Shown here piece after piece: positions 35,451 through 46,955 of a stretch of 64,000 nt of DNA. The DNA is from Strigamia acuminata (Eukaryota > Arthropoda > Chilopoda > Geophilomorpha > Linotaeniidae): assembly GCA_949358305.1 (NCBI GenBank), contig OX442315.1, positions 26,872,427-26,936,426 of the forward strand. Reading direction: 5' to 3'. Position 1 is the first letter of the stretch. Each line of letters begins with the position of its first letter. A model generated the notes under the pieces. It was given only the letters and a program-made list of their open reading frames with translations, had not been told where the DNA came from and searched no databases. The position numbers were made by a program, and so were the translations under genes.

Positions 35451-37675
35451 GTCTCTTCAATTGGGTTTGTTGGCCAACTTGTAAGTTCAATGATTGCAAG
35501 GCTAAGCTTTGCTCGTCACTTCTGAAAGACGAAACGAGTAAAGATAAATGAAAAGTCAAGGGAAATTGCATCACACTATTAAGTATATTGAATTGTCAGT
35601 TATTTTCCAAAAAAAATTGTTTTGAAACTTAAATTTCATGTTTTTTTCTTCTAGTTAATGATTTCTATGCAATTACTTATCGTATTTATCTTGATTTTTT
35701 TAAATCTATTGAAAATTTTTATTGGAATTTACTCTTTTTATTTAATCTTTTTTATAAAACTTAATGCAAATTGTTGTGCGCCTTGGCACAAATAAATTAC
35801 AACCCGGAAAATTAATTTAAACATTTAATCACAAAAACCCATTAAAAAAAACCCTCAAAGTTGACCATAAATTTCTAAATAAATAATATCTCTATTGTAT
35901 AGTGAATATTATCGACAAAATTTCTTTCGTTTAAAAAATTAGAAGAAAAAAGTATATGAACTGATATCCAGAAGATTATTTTAAATTCATGAAGTAATAA
36001 AGTAATAAACCTAACCTAAAGTAATAAAATAATCGGTATTTTTACCTGTTTTTAAATGATGTTCACTGATGAGCTAACAATTGATAAAAGTGCAGTGAGT
36101 AAACTGATAACTGAAAGCACATGCAGCGGTCCTTTTATATGTTTTGGGGAGAAGCTTTCGAAACTTGTTGCCGCCCTTGCATCAGCGCAAAATTCTTTTC
36201 CCTATTGGTTTATCCAAGGGGTCTTGCCACTTTCCACCAACTGCATTGGTTGATTCATCAAGGTCACCCAGAATCTCAGGTATGCCCAATTATATTTTGT
36301 TTTTATATTTAAAAATATGTAAATAAAAGTTTTGAAATATTTATTTTTTATTATTTTTTACGTTATGATTTAGACTTTGGATGCTACGAATAATCTGTAC
36401 AAAAGAATTTCTTCTCAAATTGATTGTCTTATGTAATGTAACTAATGTTCATTGCAAAGTTGGCGAGATTTTTTTTTAAAAAAACAGATTCAATTACGTA
36501 TTCAAAACGAATTTATTTAAATGATAAGTGCAGATCATAATTAAATATTAATGATCAAATAACCAAAATTTAATATTTAAAAAAAAAATAAAGAGTTTCC
36601 TTTTTCCCTGAATTTCAAGGCAAAAAGAAAAAAAAACGTACGTCACACTCGTATCGTGACCTTTTTAATGAATCGATCGTTATCGAAAGTTACAAATTAA
36701 GCGGGAAAAATTTCGTAACTTTAGGATTAATTAACAAATATATACAACGACTTAATATGAAGTTTCAATAGAGTACTGAGAAATGTGAGGCGGAGTCAAC
36801 AACTGTGGCGAGATAACGTCAAAAATGACAACAAGTAAATAAAAATTGCAGTATGTCGAAAAAAGACGTATCGTCTGATAGATTATCAGATGAGATATCG
36901 TGTATTAATTAATGTATTTTTTTAAAATTTAGAAAAAATAAAAAGAAAATTCTGTGAATTTACCAAAATGAACTCAAATGTTTTTGTATTTCAACTAAAA
37001 TCTGTTTTGTACAAAGCTGTTTCATCAAAGATAAGCTTAAATATCTAATTATAGAACTGGGAGTCGAGAAAAAGTATCAACAAGTTAATAGAAAATTGCA
37101 CTGAAGATGATATTACGATCATATCACTCGAGATTATCAAATTAGATGTGATCAAATCAAATTAATTAGTTGATTTTGATAATTCAAAAGAAAAAAATTT
37201 ATTAGCAAAATTATGAAAAACAAGTGACGTATTCACTTCTGGAATATGGAAGATGTGAAACCGCGAAACCGTAAAAGCTCCACATTAATTATTACAACCT
37301 CCACCTAGAAGGGCATTTTCTTTCTTTTCATTTTCCTGTTCCGTCTTTAACATGCTAAGGTCAAATCCAACTTTAATTCACAAGGTTTTCCACTCTCCCT
37401 CCTTATTTCCGTGTTTTCCGACCTTCACACCATCTATTTTCTCATGGCGGTTCATTTACGAGTGAATGGATTCATTAGTATTCGTAACAAATAATAATCA
37501 TTAAAATAATATAATTTACGACAGAAATTTTTTTCTTTTAAATAAACAAAATGAAATTATACCGAAAAAAAAAACGACTGCATAAATTATACAGATTAGA
37601 TACACTTGTGACGAAAGTAACGAGTATTGAACAAAATGGCGCTTAAATTTTTATGAAGAATTTGATCAAGCAGAA
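35451..37675. other. Intergenic region between the b5 gene and TCAIM
   Basis: About 2.2 kb, very AT-rich. A more G+C-rich island at about 36056-36280 ends in a possible donor (ctcag/gtatgc) and could be a non-coding first exon, but no single frame there is convincing. Otherwise nothing recognised. Confidence 0.45.
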
Positions 37676-39709
37676 ATGAACTTCCTAAATTTGAAGCATA
37701 ATTTGTAAGGGATAACATTAAACACACAATATTTATTAATATGCATGTCGGTCTAAATTTTTTCTTTATTCTAGTTTCAAATTTAAAACTATACACATAC
37801 TGCAAGCACTCGTCGAATCAAAACGATTCATAACATCCAACGAAGTAGCTGCTGCTTTAAGACCATTCTATTTTGCTGTACACCCAGATTTGTTCGGACA
37901 ACACCCCAAAGAAAGGGTCATTTGTTAATTTAAGGAGTGTCAGTTTATTTCAACGTTGTAAATTTTTTTTCAGGAAACAAACGAAGACTCGTTGAAAATT
38001 TTACAAGCGTATTTGGAGTCAATGCAGCAAAATGAAGCTGTTCGGGTTAATCACATTACGTTTTATTTAAGGCGTATGTCTCTGGCATCTTCAACTGCTA
38101 TGTCTGCAGGCAGGTAGAAACCCCCGCATATGACTGATCAAAATAATAAATAATAATGAGACTTGTGCTACTGTTTCGTCGTTTTTACACGTTGCCGTTT
38201 GTTTTATATTTTTATATATACAATAAAGGTGTTTTTCGACGAATTACCCTTACATTGGAGCAACGCGATTTACGAGAAGTTGTAAAAGAAATTCTAGAAA
38301 AAAGTAACCTCTCAACGGATTATGTAAACAGTTTACCCATCGAATCTGAACAGCTTAAAACACGAACACCAGACAGACCAATAATTTGGAGACATCCGTT
38401 TTACACTGATCCGGATGAAGAAGCAGCATCTGCAGCTAAAAGAAAGCCGGAAAGTTTGAGGTTGTTAAATCTATATTCCTACCCTTTAATTAAATGAAAA
38501 ATCTCAGATTTGTAATTTTTTTATGTCTTTGACCTGCAGTTTATGGCTTGGAAAAAATTACCCGAACATGGCTGTCAGATTAGAAATTAATCGTCCAATT
38601 CGCGAGCAGACTCAAAAGTTGAGAAAAGAACTGATCGATAGGCTGCAATTAAATGACATAGTGTACAAATGCGGTTGGGGAAGCATCCATTTTAGAGGTT
38701 GCTTGCAGAGTTTCAATCAATTGTCGCTGCAGTACTCTCAGCATGTGACAATTCTAGCAGGACGTACTGTTGTTTTCGAACGGATGACTGGAGTTAATTT
38801 AGATGGACACATTATTTTTAATGTGGATGATGTTCGACACAACTGGCTCGAAGTAATTTACACTCGTTTAATTGTATATTTGTCAATTTTTAATTTGTTT
38901 ACTCCTTTTAAGTTCATTAAATCGCTGCACCAACCGGATACAACATTGTCGAGAATTCCTGCGGTTCAACGAGCAGTATCTCGGGTTTTAAGAGACATTA
39001 AAGGTATTTTTTTTATATAAAAGATAAATTTAAGTTTATACATATTTCTCCAGTTGTCCATAGAAAATTTCAACCTGCTGTATCGGTGAAAGCGTATGAA
39101 AATCAGTTACGTAAATTATGTGCCGCCTTATCTGATTATTGGGTCAAACATGGTTATCCTGAGTCATGGCCTCAATCCTTGGATCAGTTTCAACTGGTTG
39201 TGGAGTGGTACAAATATTTACTTTCACAATTTTTAATTTTACTTGATTCACTGAATTGATTTTTATTATTAAAAAAAAAATAATGTAGTGAGGCTGGTCC
39301 TCTGATGTTATCCCCTACTGGCCAATTTATTGTTCCCGCCTCTTGTCCAGCATTTATGCTCGTCAATTTTATAACACAATACATGCAAGAAGCGGCATTT
39401 AAGTTGCAACAATACCAAAGGTGTGTTGAAAAATGGTAATTATTCGAGATACTTAAACAAATGTTTGTTTGTAGCCATAAATATTTAGAACGGGACCTCC
39501 ACAAGAAGTGCCAATCCGAGTTAGAACTGGCAGATTTGTCTAAGGATGACAACGTGACTCCAGATATGATGATATCGTTTTGCCAAGGACTTCTGCAGCA
39601 AAAAACAACGATTGATAATTTCATGAAAGGAAGTTTTGTTTTTGTTACACATTATTATTCCGTGTTGCAAGGTGGTGAAATGTGTATTCCATGGAATTGG
39701 CAGGAATAA
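37676..39709 (+). CDS. TCAIM: TCAIM ortholog (T-cell activation inhibitor, mitochondrial; DUF4460/DUF4461)
   Basis: Start at 37676: exon 37676-37704 (MNFLNLKHN) joins in phase 2 to 37775-37916, giving a short basic leader. That second exon has the conserved block AALRPFYFAVHPDLFGQHP. Next exons: 37974 to the donor gtatgt near 38080; 38228 to about 38460 (FRRITLTLEQRDLREVVKEIL; PDRPIIWRHPFYTDPDEE); 38540-38851; then exons at about 38914, 39055, 39288 and 39475, ending with the diagnostic VLQGGEMCIPWNWQE and stop at 39709. Vertebrate TCAIM is a mitochondrial protein that affects mitochondrial shape and T-cell activation; its molecular role is unclear, and an invertebrate role must be older than T cells. 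The VHPD tetrapeptide with surrounding pattern resembles the J-domain HPD. Convergent with anillin, 190 bp apart. Confidence 0.92.
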
Positions 39710-39899
39710 AATGAAGACACTCAGTTTAGAATAATAAATTTTATTAGTATAAAACACTAAAAATAAAATTGTGATAAGAGTAATTTATATAAAAAAGGAT
39801 TAAAAATTATGCTTATAATATTGAATCGAAGCATTATTACTTTAGATTTTTCATCTAAAACAAACTGCGGTTAATTAATAAAAAAAAGATTAATAAATT

Positions 39900-42800
39900 T
39901 TAACATTCCGTATCTGATGGATTCAAATCAAATGGAGTAACCGCTTCAGGATCCCACATTCGAATATTACGCAGCGCTTTATTCAATACATTGCACCACA
40001 TAATCCTTTCTTCCTTCGTATCAGCTGACAACTGATGCCTAGAATTGACAAAACTATTAATAAAACGTAACAATTTGTAATAAATTTCGTACTTGGTGGT
40101 GGCGTAAGGGCCAAACCGCGAACAAACTAACGTCTCTTCTTCATCTTCGTCAGGTGCACGGATTGTTACGAGCATAAACGTGTGACGGCGCGCACATTGA
40201 TCCCGAGAAAGCAATCCAACATTTGCAGTGACACAAGCACGTAAATTTATGCTACCAATCGGCTCCTTTCTATTTTTTTGATCATCCGGATACTTCCAAT
40301 ACGATAACATTGTTCCTGATAGACCGCACCACCGACGATGCCAAGCTCCAAATCCACTTACGTCGTCAAACATAGTCTAGAAATAACAATTATTAATTAA
40401 AATAGTATTTTGATTGGTTATTTTTTAACTGACCAAAAATCCTTGCTCTACGATATTGTAGTCGCTCGAACAGTGGACGTCCATCAGCAAGTTTCCGTCC
40501 AAAGGAGAGATGTACGGAACCTTTTCTAATGTCCATGTTTTTCGGCTTAGACTCTTCAAATTAATATTTACAAAACCAATCAGTGCAAAACTTGACGTGC
40601 GAACGGCTGTAGGTCCACCGGGACTTTGAATATGGATTGATTTTGAATCGGATTTAGATTGCTTCCTTGGGGTCAAATTTAATTTACTTTTATCCTGAAA
40701 TTTAAAAAGAAATAAATTAAACTTTTATTTTATTTTACTAGACGCTAAATTATTAAGATAACCTTTTTGTTCAGCGTTTTCACTCTATCGCTGGACACCT
40801 GAGTGCGCAGAGTTTGAAGGCCGTAAACTTCCAAAAGAACGTTGAAATGGAAATTCAAGTCCCGTAAGTTGATTAAATTGGGAAATCTCAGCATTCCATT
40901 ATTAATATTATCCATTGTGGAAAACATTTGAGTCGAAACCACTTGAGCTCCGTGTTTGATAAGACAAATGAAAAAATGAACAAATTCCCCTAAAAAAAAA
41001 AAAAAAAAATTAAAAATAAATATATAACTTTCGTTATCATTTCAATACCACTGCGGCCATTCTCCGATTGATTTAAGTAATCTTTCTTTAATGGGAGCGA
41101 TATATTCTTAATCGAAACTAATCCACTTGCAGCCTCGCTTTCCTTCCCTTTACTCAGAGCATCGGTCTTCAAATGCTGAATTTCATTCAAATATGCCTGC
41201 CGCTTATGAGCTAAAATTAAAAATTAAAAAATTAAAAAAATTACAAAGAATTAAAAATAAATAACAATAACCCACTTAAATAACTCAACAAACTTACTAG
41301 CAACTAAAAGAAGTCGTTCGCATTCCACTTGCTCCGTTGATCCATGAAACTCAACGGATGAACGACACAAGTTCAGAGCCTGACTGGACTGACTAATTAC
41401 ACTTTGCTGAGCATTGACCTCTTCTTGTAAAATCTGATTAATTTAAATAATTCAATTCAATTCAATTTCTCCAACACCTACGCTTCACATACCCGAATTT
41501 TCTCTTTCAAGGGAATAACGTCCTCTTTTTTCGGTGGCGAAGGCGGACTTAGAACTTCTTCCCGCCTCACAATCGATCGCACCGGCGGAGTTTGAATTTC
41601 TTGTTTCTGTCGCCGGTAGAAGCTCACCGAGTGCATTAACGGATCGTCCCCGACTTCTGGATAAAGATGATAATTTGTTTCGACTGGTGATGGTGGTGAT
41701 GGAGGTGAAACCGGTCTGTAAACACGCGGAGGTTTCGGAGGACTTTTAAGTGGTGATTTTACAATTTCATGCGCCATTTGCATAAACGACGAATCCTGAT
41801 CATTTCCGCTGCTGTCGCAGTCCAGAGCGTCTTCCAATAATTCGCTCAGATTTCCATCATCGCCGTCGTCCGAGGATTCTCGCTGGACGGGTTTTCTCGG
41901 TGAAACCATTTTTTTACTGCTCGAATTACGTTTCACAAAAACTTCGGTTTCTTCGTACGAGTCGCAAGTCTCGTTTTCGACGCTACAGATGCTTTCTTCG
42001 CTGTCACTGGTATCCAAGTTACCCATAACTTCCAATTCTGATGATTCTACACTATTTTTACTAACGGGGCTGTCATCCTTGCTGCTACAATCTGAAGACG
42101 ATTTCCTCATAGTTTGAACGTCCTGTTAATGGTAAGTAATCAAAATAATAATAAATTATTAAGAATTTGTTTAAAATGTGTATATTTTTTGTTACATCGC
42201 CGTCCATTATTGCAGTGGCTTGCTCCCATCGACTTAGAAGTAAATGCATGTCATTTCTTCTTTCTGTTTTAATCTTGGAAATTATTTCTTTCGATTTCCA
42301 TTCTTCGGTTTGTTCTTGGAGTTTTCGATGAATTGTTTCAGTTGCTCTGCCCACGTAAGACGGTGTTCTTGCTACTATAAGTCGAAATACGAGTTTATTT
42401 TTAACGATGACTACTTTTCGTAACATAAATTGAAATTTTACATTTCTTTTGTGGACTATGGGATGGCGAAATTGGAGACGATATTGATTTCTTCACTTGA
42501 ATCTTTTTAGGCGAAGACAACGCTCTTGCAGCTGCGGCAGCTTTGGCTTCGACTTGAGTCGCTTGCTCGAAAAGCGCCACACGGGCGGATAAAGGTAGAA
42601 TCGATGGGTCGGTCGTGTTTTTCACTGGAGAAGGTTGTTTAACCACGGTGTTGACAATATTTGCCGTGGTTTTTAATTTGATATCAAATCTGCAATCACG
42701 ACTACTATTAACACTAATCACGACAATTTTTTGTGAATATTTACCTGGCAATGTCTCGTACGGGAGAGAATACTTTCTCTTGTGGAATTTGAATCTTTTT

Positions 42801-44160
42801 AGGCGTACTGTTTTGAATTCCCCGATATATATTATTACTCTGTTCGTCTTTCTTGTATTTTTTCTCCTGTCCATTTGAAATTGGCATTGGCGGTGCAGCC
42901 GGAGTACGAAAACTTACACTTTTTCGTGGCGATTTCTTTTTCGCCGATCCATTCTTGCCAAACTCGTATTCCAATTTCGATTTTGAAGGCGATTGAACAA
43001 AACCTTGCGCTTTCTAAACAAAAATAATGCAAATAAAATACAATAAAACATTTGTATTATAAAATAACAAATTATTAATTAATATCAATTCAAAAATTTG
43101 TAACATGTAACCTACCAAACTTTTCACAATTCCTTCATCCCAAAGTGTTTTCGTAGCTTTGACGCTATTATTCTTAGCAGGGGATATAGAAGGAGCAGGG
43201 TTAATAGGTTTGGTCGTTTCACTAGCCCCTACCTGATTAGTATTAGGAGTCTTAAACTTTTCTAAAGCTTGAGTGAAAGTTGACGATTGACCACAATCAG
43301 ATTTTTTATCCTCCTTGACACGTTCAGAGGAATGTACGGCGGTGTTGGTTTTTCGCACGGAAGAAACGGGTTGTGATTGCGGCATCTCATTCTCCATACT
43401 CTTGTACGTATCGGCCAAAGATGCCAAACGATCCCGACGTTTCAATGGTGTATGCGCAGTTAAATTTCCCTCTTCTGCCGTAATCGAACTCAAATCCGGA
43501 TATAATCGTTGAGGTTTGGTTGGCGGAGACTCCAAAACTCCATCTGATTAAATATTAACATTTACTTTTCGATTTTCACCGTTTAAATTTTAAATTTACC
43601 CTCTCCGGAATGCATCATGGCAAGTTTTTGAAGCCGTCCTTTGAGACCTGGAGTTTCTTTAGTGTTTTCTTTGGTTTCTCCATCAACATCATCCTTCGAT
43701 TTAAAGCTCACCTTTTTTTTGGGTGATTTGGTGTTAGGTTCGGCCGCTTGATGCTTTTTGGCTGGAAAATTAAATTCCACAAGTGATGGAACAGATAACA
43801 TTTAATAACAGCTATTTTATGAGTCATGATTTTCAAACCTTGCACGGACTCGACCGTTGGATTATCTTCCCTTAAAGGACTCGGGCGTTTCCGTAAACTA
43901 CTGGAAAACGATGCTTGTTTCTGAGGAGATTTCAAACCAGAACGGGTAATTTTCTTATTTAAATCTTCCTGCCTCGCTCTTGCTCTTTCTACAAGTTTCT
44001 ACGTGAAGTGAAAATTTAAAAAAAAATGGAAAGTTATTAGATTGGGCTTAAATAACCGTTGGAAAAATGTGTTTCAAACTGGCGATTTATCGAGTTAAAT
44101 AAGTGTTTGTAATGGATTGGGATTAACTACGGTACTTACTTCAGTAAAAGAATCCTCCAT
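39900..44160 (-). CDS. ANLN: Anillin, cytokinetic ring scaffold
   Basis: Starts at the ATG at 44160 with MEDSFTE followed after an intron by KLVERARARQEDLNKK, the conserved anillin N-terminus. The long disordered middle (about 41480-43935) is rich in Ser/Pro and contains three SPxKxxSF motifs, coiled or charged segments, a poly-proline stretch (PKPPRVYRPVSPPSPPSP) and acidic blocks. The anillin homology domain spans about 40430-41190 (VSIKNISLPLKKDYLNQSENG; FHFNVLLEVYGLQTLRTQVSS). The C-terminal PH domain is at 39900-40373 (VSGFGAWHRRWCGLSGTMLSYWKYP), stop at 39900. Anillin links F-actin, myosin II, septins, RhoA and membrane at the cleavage furrow. More than ten short introns. Family assignment is secure; individual exon ends in the middle region are approximate. 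Confidence 0.94.
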
Positions 44161-46621
44161 CTTTTTGAAATCCGCTTTTTGAAATAGTACAGGCTTATGT
44201 GAATGTTGTCCAGGTATGTAAATGCAAATTTCGTTTTAAATTCTCCGCTTACGTAGGCGCGGTGATCGCCACCGTTGGGGAGATAGTAGGGTTTGCCCTG
44301 ATTGGTCCTTTGGTGTACGGTAGCCTATAGTTGTCATATATGTTTTGTTATCATTTTTCAATAATTTTTAATTTTTGATTTCAGGTCTTTCATCTTAACA
44401 AATATTCCTTTTATTTTGTTTTCGGAACAAAAAAATTCCTTAGCATTTATCTTTTTTGGAAAAACATTCCATGAAAAGGTTGTTTTTGGTTTTTTGTCTT
44501 TTATACTAAATACGTAGTATACAAAGGAGAATCTTTTGACAAAAGATGGCGGTAATAGTCAATTTTCCAAAAAATTAACAACTGTGTAAACCAACGTTAT
44601 TTCAGAACCCCAATATATATATTTTTTTAATTTGAGGTCCGGCACTCGAGCATTGCAACGGGTTCTACAAAATCTTGAGCTAACTCTGATAAAAAAGATA
44701 TAAAATAAAAACGTTTCCTGCAACCAAGTTTCGTTGCTTCCTCTTCCTCTCTTTCTTGGAAAATTTGATAGAAACTTGATATATGAGCGACGTCTGCTGT
44801 TCCTTTTATCTATATTAAAAATAATTATTATTCTTCTTACATTTTCTTGAAAGATGAACTTTATGAGGGGTTGTGGATGAATAATTTCATCAGCTATACC
44901 ATATAATTTTTATTTATTCCAAAAATTTTCGAAAGAAAAGTCTATGAGCCATAAGCATTAACAAATTACGTATGAACTGACGTCATAAAATTACTCCATC
45001 TTTACAACAACAAAAAAAACTAATTTCTTCAAGTTTTTGAATTAAAGAAATATTGTTTTAAAAATTACATTACAAATGCTGATGTTGGCAAACCTTCAAA
45101 CCGTAACATTTTGCATACAGAATGGAAATTATGGGTGTGTTTCATCAAAATGTGGGTGTGGATTCCATAAAAAAATGCGAAACCATCCAAAGTGTTATAT
45201 ATTTTAGATTTTGAAATTTAATTTTTTTCCCCAAAAGAGTTCCCCAAAAGAGTTCTTATAGCCACATCTTTAGTCTCATACCATTTTTTAATTTTTATAT
45301 TTTAGTTTTTCTCTTTCAATTAAAACGAAAACGGATGCGATAATTATATTTACCATCTGTTCATAATTAAGCGATATGTGCTATTATTTCTAACGATCGA
45401 TGAAAGCTAGCTATGCCAAAACAATTATAGTGTTGTTACGTGAATGGCGTCACGACCTCACTTTATCGAATTCGCAATCTCAATCCAGAAAAAATTCCAA
45501 TAAAAACACAAACAAAGTAAACAATTTTAAAAATTATTTATATATAAATTACATTAAAAAAATCTTCACTTTTGTTCGCTGCATAAACAAACATTTTAAT
45601 TATCTCCACAATTACTTCCCAGTTCCCACAGCCATTCCATTAACTTTTTTCATGCCTCCTTCCACTCTTTATAATTATTTCCATAAACGAAATCCGAAAG
45701 ACAGTGGCGCTACCCGTGCCACAGGTGCCACGAACACGTGAGACGATTACGAAGCAGAGAAATTGAGTCAGTAGAAGGCGCGATGTTCGCGTTCAAACCG
45801 CACGCACTTGCTTGTAAAAAAACATGGTACCAGCAAGCTGGTAAATTTGCCAGCTAAACAGCCGTGAATGGGCAGACGAGCGGGAAGAATTAGTTCGCAT
45901 AAACTGAAACAACGAACACCACCAGCGACAGCGTGTAAGTCAATTTATTTCTAATTGTATTTTTCGAATTACTTGCATGCCACTGTATTCTTTCTGTTTT
46001 CAACGAGCTAATTGTTTACGGATTATTTTGGTTATTAAATCTGCTTCATCTGGTCGTCATGGCAGCAACCTCTTGAGCCAAAAGAGAATGTTGTTTCCCG
46101 GGAATCGATTTTAGTCCTACACTTCCTTTCTACTGTGAAACATTGCAGTAAAGCTCCAATATTAAGGCGGAGCTTTTCCAGTATGAAATGACTAGAAATT
46201 TCGCATTTTTTTCTTTCCTGGAGCTCTAAATTTTGTCCCCTCGCATGGCTACACCCTTTAAATCTATTTTAAAACTTCCACTGGACCAGAAATAAAAATG
46301 GGTCACTCAACGCTTGACCGAGGGTCAATTTTCTTTGAAAACGATCCGACCTTTTATTATTCTGCCGCTTGACTTTTCGTCATAGCAATAAAGAGGAAGA
46401 TGATTGCATCTCTTTTTACTCTTATCTACGTTAATAGGATTTTGTTCTATTTATTTTAATAAGAAGTTAATATCTGTCGTACACATCGTGAGCGATTTGT
46501 TTAGGTAAATATTTTTTAGTGAATCCTTGAATAAGCACGGAAAGGTCGCCGTACTTCCATTGCTAAATTAACTACAAGGGGGGGGGGGGGGAAACCTAGA
46601 CGAAATTTGTTATCTGATTTG
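44161..46621. other. Intergenic region upstream of anillin; candidate remote first exon near 45700-45934
   Basis: AT-rich DNA without a convincing coding exon. A 13-bp tandem duplication (ttccccaaaagag) occurs at about 45225-45255. From about 45700 to 45934 the sequence is richer in G+C and ends at a strong donor (cagcgt/gtaagt), suggesting a non-coding first exon, perhaps of the GPCR at 48896. A run of 14 G lies at 46578-46591. Confidence 0.4.
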
Positions 46622-46629
46622 ATCTAGAC

Positions 46630-46947
46630 CAGGGGTCGGCAAGTAATTTTAAGTGGGGTCCGGATACTATTGAAAATTTTGATCGAGTCCAGAAAAAAAA
46701 CACTTAAAAACCTCACTAAAAACCTAAGAAAATACTTAAAAACCAAATAAATCTCCCAATAAACACACACAACCCAAAAAATACCAATAAAACCTAAAAA
46801 ACATGAAAAAAACACAAAAAACAAGAAGAAAAACACCGAAAAACCAAAGAAACCGAGGGGAAAACGTCGCTGAAACGTCACCGCGGTCCAAGTTTCGACC
46901 GTCCGCGGTCCGTATCCGGACCGCGGGCCGCCAGTTGCCGACCGCTG
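46630..46947. mobile_element. Non-autonomous hAT-type DNA transposon (MITE-like)
   Basis: The 318-bp element starts CAGGGGTCGGCAA and ends TTGCCGACCGCTG, terminal inverted repeats matching at 12 of 13 positions. Subterminal inverted 10-mers (gtccggatac, 46658-46667; gtatccggac, 46912-46921) extend the symmetry. It is flanked by a perfect 8-bp direct duplication, atctagac, at 46622-46629 and 46948-46955. An 8-bp duplication together with CAGGGGTCGGCAA-type ends is characteristic of hAT elements. The interior is A/C-rich low-complexity sequence with no transposase, so it would need one supplied from elsewhere. Confidence 0.9.
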
Positions 46948-46955
46948 ATCTAGAC

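Noticed and set aside
36056-36326. Overlapping open frames in all three plus-strand frames
   Set aside because: No frame is preferred and none is recognised; at best a non-coding exon ending at the possible donor after ctcag.
39190-39624. 144-codon minus-strand frame over TCAIM exons
   Set aside because: It spans clear TCAIM introns and exons in antisense and has no recognisable content.
45400-45741. 113-codon plus-strand frame rich in Asn, Lys and Tyr
   Set aside because: AT-driven composition, no domain, no splice partners.
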